From the NCBI GenBank assembly GCA_963813725.1, contig CAWFAI010000008.1:182598-246597 (forward strand): DNA of 64,000 nucleotides, in the 5' to 3' direction. The translations under genes and the position numbers were made by a program. Source of the DNA: VGBV01 sp963813725 (GTDB taxonomy: Bacteria > Actinomycetota > Thermoleophilia > Solirubrobacterales > 70-9). How positions within the stretch are numbered: position 1 is the stretch's first letter; every line of letters begins with the position of its first letter. The notes under the pieces are model-generated. The model searched no databases. It had not been told where the DNA came from and saw only the letters and a program-made list of their open reading frames with translations. Shown here piece by piece: positions 23,982 through 31,564 of this stretch.

Positions 23982-24768
23982 CTAGCCCTTCTTTTTCCCC
24001 GCGCCGTCGCCGTCCGAGCCCCGCCGGCGCTCCAGCTCGGCGACGACCTCCTTGGTCCGCATCGCGGCCATCAGCTCGTTCAGGGGCTCGGATCCCGGCC
24101 TCGATCAGCTCGATCGCGCGCTGGGGGTCGACCTCGCCGGCGAGCCTCTCCATCAGCACATCAACCTCCTCGGCCACGAGCTCCCCCATCACCTTCTTGT
24201 AGCGGAGCGTGTCGTAGACGGTGAAGCCGATCTGCTCGTCGTAGCCTCCGGCGCGGAAGCGGCTGATGGCCCCGATGATGCGGACGTCGGCCGGCGAGTA
24301 GCCGTTCTCGTCTGGGCTGAGGACGTCGATCTCGGCCAGCCGGTCCAGGACCTCCTGGGGAACGTCGTAGCGGCGGCGCACCTCGGCCGCCGTGATGCGG
24401 CTCTCCTCGCCCTCGCGCACCCGCTCCAGCAACCGGTCGCCCAGCTCGATCAGCGCCCTGGCGCGGTCGGGGTCCTCGTCCAGCAGGTCCTTGATCACGC
24501 GCAGCGGCATATAGCGCTCCTCCTGCAGCTGCTTGATCAGGCGGATGCGCTCGACGAACTCGGCCGGGTAGTAGGCCATGTTCCGCGAGGTCCTCACCGG
24601 CTCGGGCAGCAGGCCCTCGCGCAGGTAGTGCTTGATCGTCGCGGCCGAGACGCCCGAGGCCTCTGCCAGCTCGCCCATGCGCAGCATCTGCTCGTCCTTC
24701 GGCTGGGCCTTCGTTCGTCTCGCCTTCGTTCGTTTCGCCTTCGCCGGTGTCGTCTTCGCCGGTGTCAC
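23982..24768 (-). CDS. MerR family transcriptional regulator (one-base frameshift near 24090)
   Basis: A regulator of about 261 residues. A low-complexity basic N-terminus (KTTPAKAKRTKARRTKAQPK), encoded by imperfect tandem 12-15 base repeats, precedes the MerR winged helix: RMGELAEASGVSAATIKHYLREGLLPEPVRTSRNMAYYP, then a recognition-like helix RIRLIKQLQEERYMPLRVIKDLL. The C-terminal 150 residues form an effector domain of unknown ligand. An extra base near 24090 displaces the end, which should read EPLNELMAAMRTKEVVAELERRR and finish with KKKG. It overlaps the upstream CoA-transferase-family gene by 4 bases and probably regulates this operon. Confidence 0.85.
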
Positions 24769-26009
24769 GCCATGAACGCCTCGCCCTTGACCTCGGCGTC
24801 GGGGCCCTTGGCGGCGCCGGAGGAGATCAGCGCCTCGACCTCCTCGTCTCCAATCCCCGCCTCCCGGAGGACCTCGGCCGTGTGCTCGCCCAGCGCCGGC
24901 GCGGGCCGGTGCACGCTCGCCGGCGTGCGCGAGAGCTTCAGCGGGAAGCCGAGCTGGCGCACCTCGCCCAACTCCGGCTGCTCGTAGGAGACGACCATCT
25001 CGCGCTCGCGCACCTGCTCGGAGGCCAGCGCCTCGTCGATGTCGAGGATCGGCTCGATGCAGCAGTCGTGCTCGTCGTTGAAGGCCTTCCACTCGGCTCG
25101 GGTCCGCCCCCTGAAGATCTCGGCGGCCTCCTTGTGGGCGTCGGACCCGGGCGCGTCGAACTGATGGGCGATCAGGTCCTCGCGGCCAACGCCGTTGCAC
25201 CACGCGGCCCAGAACTTCTGCTCGAGCGCGCCGCAGCTGACCCAGCCGTCCTTGGCCTCATAGGGGCGGTAGCAGATGATTCTGCCGGCGAGCGGCAGGT
25301 CGCCGCGCTTGGGGACCACCCCGTCGCACAGGTATTGGCCCGCGACCATCGCCAGCCAGGCCAGGGAGCCGTCGGTCATCGAGACGTCGACCACCTGGCC
25401 CTGGCCCGAGCGCCGCGCCTCGTGGAGCGCCGCCAGGATCCCCATCGCCGCCATCATGCCTCCGCCGCCCAGGTCGGCGATCTGTCCCGCCGCCTGGATC
25501 GGGGCGCCGTCGGCGTCGCCGGTGAGCCCGAGGATGCCGTTCAGGCCCAGGTAGTTCTGGTCGTGGCCGGCGCGGTCGCGGTTGGGGCCGTCCAGGCCGT
25601 AGCCGGTGATCGGGCAGTACACAAGCGCCGGGTTCGCCTTCGCGAGCTCCTCGTAGCCGACCCCGAGGCGGTCCAGGACGCCCGGGCGAAAGCTCTCGAC
25701 CAGCACGTCCGCGTCGGAGGCCAGCCGCAGCAGGGCGGCCTTCCCCTCCTTCTGCTTCAGGTCCAGGCGGATCGAGCGCTTGTTGCGGTTGAGCGAGAGG
25801 TACAGGGCGGAGCGGGTGCCGAGCGGGGTGTGCTCGTCGGAGCCGTAGAAGGGGGGCGCCCAGCGCACGTAGTCGCCGGCGCCGGTGTCCTCGACCTTGA
25901 TCACGTCGGCGCCGAGGTCGCCCAGCAGCAGCGTGCAGAAGCCGCCGGGCAGCAGGCGGGTCAGGTCGAGCACGCGGACGTCCGACAGCGGCGCGGGCTG
26001 CGCGCTCAT
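24765..26009 (-). CDS. CaiB/BaiF family III protein, alpha-methylacyl-CoA racemase-like
   Basis: A 414-residue protein. RVLDLTRLLPGGFCTLLLGDLGADVIKVE at the N-terminus and LNRNKRSIRLDLKQKEG are the family signature. The pair GHDQNYLGLNG and ADLGGGGMMAAMG matches the catalytic His and Asp of mycobacterial alpha-methylacyl-CoA racemase (His126, Asp156) rather than only the CoA-transferase Asp, so racemisation of 2-methylacyl-CoA is the favoured role. CoA transfer remains possible. It overlaps its neighbours by 4 bases on both sides, within the enoyl-CoA hydratase/carboxyltransferase/BKACE operon. Confidence 0.85.
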   Translation of the reverse strand: MSAQPAPLSDVRVLDLTRLLPGGFCTLLLGDLGADVIKVEDTGAGDYVRWAPPFYGSDEHTPLGTRSALYLSLNRNKRSIRLDLKQKEGKAALLRLASDADVLVESFRPGVLDRLGVGYEELAKANPALVYCPITGYGLDGPNRDRAGHDQNYLGLNGILGLTGDADGAPIQAAGQIADLGGGGMMAAMGILAALHEARRSGQGQVVDVSMTDGSLAWLAMVAGQYLCDGVVPKRGDLPLAGRIICYRPYEAKDGWVSCGALEQKFWAAWCNGVGREDLIAHQFDAPGSDAHKEAAEIFRGRTRAEWKAFNDEHDCCIEPILDIDEALASEQVREREMVVSYEQPELGEVRQLGFPLKLSRTPASVHRPAPALGEHTAEVLREAGIGDEEVEALISSGAAKGPDAEVKGEAFMA

Positions 26010-26947
26010 TCGGGGGAGCCCTCCGAGGTCTCGAGCGGATGGGCGAGCACCTCGCGGCGGGTCGGCTCGTCGCGCCTCGGGAGCCCGAGCAGCTCGCGCG
26101 CCTCGGCGACGGTCGCCGCGCGGCGGCCGATGTTCTCGGCCATCTGGCGGGCCTTCGCGATCAGCTCGCCGTTCGACTTCGCCATCTCGCCGTTCGGCAG
26201 GTAGAGGTTGTCCTCGAGGCCGGCGCGGACGTTGCCGCCCAGGTCGAGCGCCGCGGCCAGCAGCTTCCACTGGTCGCGCGAGACCCCGATCAGCTGCCAG
26301 TTGTTCGGCCCCTCCGGGCCGTCAGGCACCTGATCGGCCATGAAGGCGACGTTCCGCGGCGTCGGGCGGATGCCGCCGTTCACCCCCATCACCAAGGAGA
26401 TCTGCAGCGGCGGCTCGAGCGTCCCCATGTCGAGGAAGGGGTCGAGGTTGGCGACGTGCCCCGCGTCGAAGCACTCGTGCTCGGGCTGGATCCCCAGCTC
26501 GATCATCTCCCCGAGGAACTGCGCGATCAGATCGAAGCTGTTCTCGAACACGGCCTTGAAGACGAAGTCCTTGCGCCTCCGCGAGTACTTGGCGTAGTTC
26601 ATGGAGCTCATGTTGAGCGCGGCGACGTCGGGCCGGAGCTCCCGCAGATAGGCGAGGCGCTTCTCGACGGGCACCCCGATCGCGCCGGTCGAGTAGTTGA
26701 TGATCACGTCGTCCACCTCGGAGCGGATCGCCTCGGTGATGGCGCGGAAGTCCTCGATCTCATACGACGGAGTGCCGTCGGGCGTCCGGGCGTGGATGTG
26801 GATCTGGCTCGCCCCCTCGTCCACCGCGCGCCGCGCCTCGGCCGCGTACTCCTCGGGCGTGTAGGGGATCGCCGGGCACTGGTCGCGGTTCGCGATCGCG
26901 CCGCTGATCGAGTTGCTGATGATCACCGGGTCAGCGAAACGGCTCAT
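26006..26947 (-). CDS. Beta-keto acid cleavage enzyme (BKACE, DUF849)
   Basis: A 313-residue TIM-barrel metalloenzyme. Members such as 3-keto-5-aminohexanoate cleavage enzyme react a beta-keto acid with acetyl-CoA to give acetoacetate and a new CoA ester. The metal-binding His-x-His appears in GASQIHIHARTPDG, and another conserved block is PEHECFDAGHVANLD. The SGAIANRDQCPAIPYTPEEYA start is typical. The actual substrate varies widely in the family. Its placement between the carboxyltransferase and the CoA-transferase-family gene, with 4-base overlaps, points to a keto-acid branch of acyl-CoA catabolism. Confidence 0.9.
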   Translation of the reverse strand: MSRFADPVIISNSISGAIANRDQCPAIPYTPEEYAAEARRAVDEGASQIHIHARTPDGTPSYEIEDFRAITEAIRSEVDDVIINYSTGAIGVPVEKRLAYLRELRPDVAALNMSSMNYAKYSRRRKDFVFKAVFENSFDLIAQFLGEMIELGIQPEHECFDAGHVANLDPFLDMGTLEPPLQISLVMGVNGGIRPTPRNVAFMADQVPDGPEGPNNWQLIGVSRDQWKLLAAALDLGGNVRAGLEDNLYLPNGEMAKSNGELIAKARQMAENIGRRAATVAEARELLGLPRRDEPTRREVLAHPLETSEGSPE

Positions 26948-28527
26948 ACCGGCATCACGCCGTGCTTCTTCCAGGGGCGATCCACGCGCTTGTCCTTGGC
27001 CATGCGCAGGCCGTTGATGATCGTCGGGCGGGTCTCGCGCGGGTCGATGATGTCGTCGATCAGCGCGTTGCCGGCGGCGAGGTAGGGGTCGATCGTCTTG
27101 CGGATCCCCTCGAGCATCTCGTTTCGCGTCGCCTCGGGGTCGTCCGAGGCCTCGATCGCCGAGCGGCCGATGATGTTGACCGCGCCCTCGGCCCCCATCA
27201 CGGAGATCTCGGCCGAGGGCCAGGCGACGATCAGGTCGGGCTCGTAGGCCTTGCCGTTCATCACGTAGTAGCCGGCCCCGTAGGCCTTGCGCACGACGAC
27301 CGTGATCTTCGGCACCGTCGCGCGGCTGACCGCATAGAGCATCTTCGCCCCGTGGCGGATGATCCCGGCGTGTTCCACCTTGGAGCCGACCATGAACCCC
27401 GGCACGTCCTGCAGGAAGAGCAGCGGGATGTTGAAGGCGTCGCAGAGGTTCACGAACCGCGCTGCCTTGTCGGCTGAGTCGTTCTCGAGAATGCCGCCCA
27501 GCTGCTTCGGCTGGTTGGCGACGATCCCGCAGGGCATGCCCCCGAAGCGCGCGAGGCAGGTGATGATCGTCTTCGCGAACTTCGGCTTGATGTCGAAGAA
27601 CTCGCCGTCGTCGGTGATCTCGCGGATCACGTCGTACATGTCGTAGGGCTGGCGGTTCGACTCGGGGACGATCTCCAGCAACTTCTCGGAGCGGCGGTCG
27701 TCCGGATCGTCGGTCGCGGCCAGCGGCGGCCGCTGCTCGCAGTTAGCGGGGAAGTAGGAGAGGTAGTCCTTGACGGCCCGGATGCACTCCTCGTCGTCGG
27801 CTACCTCGAGGTCGCCCACGCCCGACTTGCGGCAGTGGACCTTGGCCCCTCCCAGGTCCTCCATGGAGATGTCCTCGCCGGTGACCGCCTTGGTCAGGTG
27901 CGGGCCCGCGAGCGCCATCGCGCCCTGGCCAACCACCATCGGCACGAAATCGGAGAGACCGGGGATGTAGGCCGTGCCCGCGGCACAGGGACCCATCATC
28001 GCCGCGACCATCGGAACCACTCCGGACATCACGACCTCCTCCCGGAACAGATGGCCGGAGCCGGCGAACATCGACCCGGCCGCCTCCTGGATGCGGGCTC
28101 CCGCCGAGTCGAGCAGCCAGATGAAGGGCATCCGCTTGTTCAGCGCCATCTCGCGCAGGCGGCCGACCTTGAACTCGCCGGTCATGCCCATCGATCCCGC
28201 CATCACGGTGAAGTCGTAGGCGGCGATGCAGCAGGTCTTGCCGTCGACGTCGCCCCAGCCGGTGATGACGCCGTCGGCGGGCGCCTCCTTTCCCTCCATC
28301 GCCCGCTGCGAGGAGTGGGGGCGCGCGTGGATGCCCATTTCCACGAACGTGCCCTCGTCGCAGAGCAGCTCGATGCGCTCGCGCGCCGTGAGCTTGCCGC
28401 GCTCGTGCTGCTTGGCGATCTTGTCCTCGCCGCCTCCGAGCTTCGCCTTCTCGCGGCGCGCGTGCAGGTCCTCGGTCTTCTCGCGCAGGGCGTCGTTCTG
28501 GGCCTTGGCCTCTTCCTTCGCTTCCAT
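26944..28527 (-). CDS. Acyl-CoA carboxylase carboxyltransferase (beta) subunit
   Basis: A 527-residue biotin-dependent carboxyltransferase of the propionyl/methylcrotonyl/geranyl-CoA type. N-half features are KQHERGKLTARERIELLCDEGTF, LLDSAGARIQEAAG (oxyanion loop) and GPCAAGTAYIPGLSDF. The C-half has DVPGFMVGSKVEHAGIIRHGAKML, KITVVVRKAYGAGYYVM and AWPSAEISVMGAEGAV. The acyl-CoA specificity cannot be read by eye. No biotin carboxylase is in the operon or the window; a lone biotinyl protein is encoded at 58019. It overlaps the enoyl-CoA hydratase gene by one base. Confidence 0.93.
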   Translation of the reverse strand: MEAKEEAKAQNDALREKTEDLHARREKAKLGGGEDKIAKQHERGKLTARERIELLCDEGTFVEMGIHARPHSSQRAMEGKEAPADGVITGWGDVDGKTCCIAAYDFTVMAGSMGMTGEFKVGRLREMALNKRMPFIWLLDSAGARIQEAAGSMFAGSGHLFREEVVMSGVVPMVAAMMGPCAAGTAYIPGLSDFVPMVVGQGAMALAGPHLTKAVTGEDISMEDLGGAKVHCRKSGVGDLEVADDEECIRAVKDYLSYFPANCEQRPPLAATDDPDDRRSEKLLEIVPESNRQPYDMYDVIREITDDGEFFDIKPKFAKTIITCLARFGGMPCGIVANQPKQLGGILENDSADKAARFVNLCDAFNIPLLFLQDVPGFMVGSKVEHAGIIRHGAKMLYAVSRATVPKITVVVRKAYGAGYYVMNGKAYEPDLIVAWPSAEISVMGAEGAVNIIGRSAIEASDDPEATRNEMLEGIRKTIDPYLAAGNALIDDIIDPRETRPTIINGLRMAKDKRVDRPWKKHGVMPV

Positions 28528-29309
28528 CAGCGCCCCTTCCAGTTCGGCTCGCGCTTCTCGAAGAACGCCTTGACGCCCTCCTGGATGTCCTCGGTCGAAA
28601 AGGTCAGCGAGAGCTGCGAGCGCAGGAACTCGAGCGCGTCGTCGAGCGCCATGTCCTGCTGGCGGTAGATCGCGTCGTGGCCAAGGCGCATCAGCACCGG
28701 GCTCTTCGATGCGAGCTTCGCCGCCCAGTCGTCGACGGCCCCCTGGAATTCTTCGGCCGGGACCACCTTGTTCGCAAGGCCGTAGGTGACCGCGTCCTCC
28801 GCCGAGATCTGCTCCCCCAGCAGCATCATCTCGTTGACCTTCTTGCGCGGGACGTTGCGATAGATGATCGCCATGATCATGTACGGGAAGGCTCCGACGT
28901 TGATCTCGGGGGTTCCGAATCGCGCGCCCTCCTTGGCGATCAGCAGGTCGCAGCTGAGCGCCAGCCCCATGCCGCCCGCCAGCACATGCCCGTTCGCCGC
29001 GCAGAGCGACGGCTTGCCCAGCCGCGGCATCAGGCGGAAGAACTCGAGGAAGAGGTCCGAGGCGAAGTGCTTCTCGACCAGGGCGGCGTCGGCCGCGAAC
29101 CCGCCCAGATCGGCGCCGGCGCAGAAGACCTTCTCACCCGCGCCGGTGAGGACGACCGCCCTGACCGCGTCGTCGTCGCGTGCCGTCTTCACGGCCTCGA
29201 CGAGCTGGGTCAGGAGCTCGCCGTTGAGCGCGTTGCGCTGGTCGGGGCGGTTCAGGGTGAGCGTCGCGACCCCGTCGCTCACCTCGTAGAGCAGCTCCTT
29301 CTCGGCCAT
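28527..29309 (-). CDS. Enoyl-CoA hydratase/isomerase family protein
   Basis: A 260-residue crotonase-fold protein, first gene of the operon. The oxyanion-hole segments are KVFCAGADLGGF and NGHVLAGGMGLALSCDLLIAKEGARFGTPEINVGAFP. Glu in GTPEINVG is at the position of one catalytic acid; the other catalytic Glu position is not an obvious Glu, so the reaction may be isomerisation, hydration or another crotonase reaction. The C-terminus KAFFEKREPNWKGR is the usual family end. TACGCT 8 bases upstream of the ATG suggests a leaderless mRNA. Confidence 0.88.
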   Translation of the reverse strand: MAEKELLYEVSDGVATLTLNRPDQRNALNGELLTQLVEAVKTARDDDAVRAVVLTGAGEKVFCAGADLGGFAADAALVEKHFASDLFLEFFRLMPRLGKPSLCAANGHVLAGGMGLALSCDLLIAKEGARFGTPEINVGAFPYMIMAIIYRNVPRKKVNEMMLLGEQISAEDAVTYGLANKVVPAEEFQGAVDDWAAKLASKSPVLMRLGHDAIYRQQDMALDDALEFLRSQLSLTFSTEDIQEGVKAFFEKREPNWKGR

Positions 29310-29317
29310 CTCGGGGG

Positions 29318-29323
29318 AGCGTA
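29318..29323 (-). promoter_or_regulatory. -10 element of the catabolic operon
   Basis: On the minus strand TACGCT (preceded by CCAA) is followed by 8 bases and the ATG at 29309. It drives the six-gene operon down to 23330. Confidence 0.6.
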
Positions 29324-29342
29324 TTGGATCTTGGGGCCGATG

Positions 29343-29357
29343 GGAAGTGACACTTCC
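29343..29357. promoter_or_regulatory. Perfect 15-bp inverted repeat, candidate operator
   Basis: GGAAGTG-A-CACTTCC has 7-bp arms. It lies 20 bp upstream of the catabolic operon -10, overlapping the expected -35 zone, and 69 bp before the divergent MMPL transporter start. It could serve the MerR regulator of the operon or another factor controlling both directions. Confidence 0.55.
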
Positions 29358-29425
29358 TACTCCCTACAAGCTTCCGCCCCTGCCAACCCGCAGCGGAGCG
29401 GCGCCCAAGATCAGCAGTATCGAGG

Positions 29426-31564
29426 GTGGGCCGATGGGCGTCCCTCCATATGATCGCCCCGGTGAGGAGACTCGGGCACTACGCCTACCGCTGGCGCGGC
29501 CGCATTGCGCTCGCCGCCCTCCTTGTCGCCGCCGCCGCCGCGATCGGTGGAGCCTCGGTGTTCGACACCGTCAAGCCCTACGGCTTTCAGGACCCGGACT
29601 CCGAGAGCGCGAGGGCGACGGAGGCGCTGGAGGATGCCGGCGGCGAGCGGCCGCTTCCGGACGTGGTGCTGATCGTCGAGCCGCGCGGGGGCGGGCCGGC
29701 GAAGGTGGAGGCGGCAGCCGCCGAGGCCGAGCAGCGCCTGGCCGAGGTCCCGGACGTCACCCGGACGGCGACCGAGGGCCTCTCGGAGGACGGCCGCGCG
29801 GCCCTGGTGGTCGGGTACGTGGACGCGGACATCGAGGACATCGCCGACGTCGGCCAAACGGTGGAGGACAGCTTCGGTGGGCTGCGCTACGTCACCTCGG
29901 GCGGGGCGGCCGTCACCGCGCACCAGCTGAACGAGACCACCGAGGAGGACCTGCGGCGGATCGAGCTGTACGCGGCCCCCCTGCTGTTCCTGCTCTCGCT
30001 GCTGGTCTTCCGCGGCCTCGTGGCCGCTGCGCTGCCCATCGCGGTCGGCCTGCTCTCGATCGTCACCACCCTGCTGCTTCTGCGGCTGCTCACGAACGTG
30101 ATGGAGATCGACGTGTTCGTCGTCAACATCGTGATCGGGCTGGGGCTCGGGCTCGCGATCGACTACAGCCTCTTCGTCATCTCCAGATTCAGGGAGGAGC
30201 TCGCCACGGGCGAGCCCACCGGAGGGGCGCTGCGCCGCACGATCGGCTCCACCGGCAGGATGATCCTGTTCAGCGGGCTCACCGTGGGAATCGCGCTGGC
30301 CTCGCTCACCGTCTTCCCTCAGCGCTTCCTGTACTCGATCGGCGTCGGCGGAGCCCTGGTGGCCCTGACGTCGGTGCTGGTCAGCCTCACCGTGCTGCCC
30401 GCCCTGCTGGCCTTGCTGGGGCCGCGCGTGAACGCGCTGGCGCCCCGTCGGCTTCAGAGCCCGCCCAGCGAGCGCCGCTGGTACTCGCTGGGCAAGTTCG
30501 TGCTTCGCCATCCGATCCCGATCGCGACCATCGTGATGGCGGCGATGGTCCTGGTCAGCGTGCCGTTCCTGCGCGTCGAGCTGACCCGCGCCGACCCCAG
30601 CGCCCTGCCGGCCGACGCCAGCGCCCATCAGGTGGACGCGATCCTGGACGAGCGCTTCGCGGGCGACCCCTCGTCGGTGATCGACGTGGTGCTGACCGAA
30701 CGTGGCTCAAAGGCCCAGCTGAGGCGCGCCCGCAGCGAGCTGGAGCGGACCGAGGGCGTCGAGACCGTGCTGGCGCCGGAACGCATCGGCGACGACGTCA
30801 GACGCGTGGACGCGCTGCTGGGCGTGGATCCCTTCACCGACGAGGCGCTCGACGCCGTGGAGGTGGCGCGCGACCTCGACTGGGGCGCGCCGAGCCTGGT
30901 CAACGGCCCCCCGGCCGAGCTCACCGACCAGCGCCAGAGCCTGGCCGATCACCTGCCGGCGGCGGTCGCGATCATCGTCGCCTCGACCGTGCTGCTGCTG
31001 TTCGCGATGACGCGGTCCGTGGTGCTCCCGTTCCTGGCCCTGCTGATGAACGCGCTCACCGTCGGCGTCGCCTTCGGTGTGCTGGTGCTGATCTTCCAGG
31101 ACGGGCGGCTGGAGGGCTTCCTCGACTACACCGATCAGGGTGCGCTGGACACATCGATCCCGATCCTGCTGTTCGCCGTCGTCTTCGGCCTCTCCACCGA
31201 CTACGGGGTGTTCCTGCTGCAGCGGATCGCGGAGCAGCGCTCAGCGGCCGGCAGCGAGCGAGAGGCGATCGCCCGCGGCCTGGCTCGCAGCGGGCGGCCG
31301 ATCACCTCCGCGGCGCTGCTGTTCGCGGTGGCGATGGGAGCGTTCGCCTTCTCGGAGCTGGTCTTCATCAAGGAGATCGCGATCGGGACCGCCCTGGCGG
31401 TGCTGGTGGACGCGGCGATCGTGCGGACGTTCCTTTTCCCCGCCCTGCTCGGGATGCTGGGGGGGCGGGCCTGGTGGGCGCCTGCCTGGCTGGGCGGCGG
31501 AACCAGGCTCGGCGAGGGCGCGCGGCCTGCGCCCGAGCGCGAGCTCGAGCCTCTCAGCGGATGA
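29426..31564 (+). CDS. MMPL/RND family transporter
   Basis: A 712-residue membrane protein with the MmpL architecture: one N-terminal helix (RIALAALLVAAAAAIGGASVF), an outer domain, about five helices, a second outer domain, then five more helices. VIGLGLGLAIDYSLFVISRFREEL and VVFGLSTDYGVFLLQRI carry the paired Asp-Tyr proton-relay motifs of MMPL exporters. Such proteins export lipids or siderophores. GTG 29426 (CAGTAT six bases upstream) is the chosen start; ATG 29450 is an alternative. It is divergent from the catabolic operon and overlaps the next convergent gene by 11 bases. Confidence 0.87.
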   Translation: MGRWASLHMIAPVRRLGHYAYRWRGRIALAALLVAAAAAIGGASVFDTVKPYGFQDPDSESARATEALEDAGGERPLPDVVLIVEPRGGGPAKVEAAAAEAEQRLAEVPDVTRTATEGLSEDGRAALVVGYVDADIEDIADVGQTVEDSFGGLRYVTSGGAAVTAHQLNETTEEDLRRIELYAAPLLFLLSLLVFRGLVAAALPIAVGLLSIVTTLLLLRLLTNVMEIDVFVVNIVIGLGLGLAIDYSLFVISRFREELATGEPTGGALRRTIGSTGRMILFSGLTVGIALASLTVFPQRFLYSIGVGGALVALTSVLVSLTVLPALLALLGPRVNALAPRRLQSPPSERRWYSLGKFVLRHPIPIATIVMAAMVLVSVPFLRVELTRADPSALPADASAHQVDAILDERFAGDPSSVIDVVLTERGSKAQLRRARSELERTEGVETVLAPERIGDDVRRVDALLGVDPFTDEALDAVEVARDLDWGAPSLVNGPPAELTDQRQSLADHLPAAVAIIVASTVLLLFAMTRSVVLPFLALLMNALTVGVAFGVLVLIFQDGRLEGFLDYTDQGALDTSIPILLFAVVFGLSTDYGVFLLQRIAEQRSAAGSEREAIARGLARSGRPITSAALLFAVAMGAFAFSELVFIKEIAIGTALAVLVDAAIVRTFLFPALLGMLGGRAWWAPAWLGGGTRLGEGARPAPERELEPLSG

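Noticed and set aside
24715..24768. Repetitive CGTTCGT/CGCCGGTGTC run as a mobile-element end
   Set aside because: It codes for the basic low-complexity N-terminus of the MerR protein in frame and has no flanking duplication.
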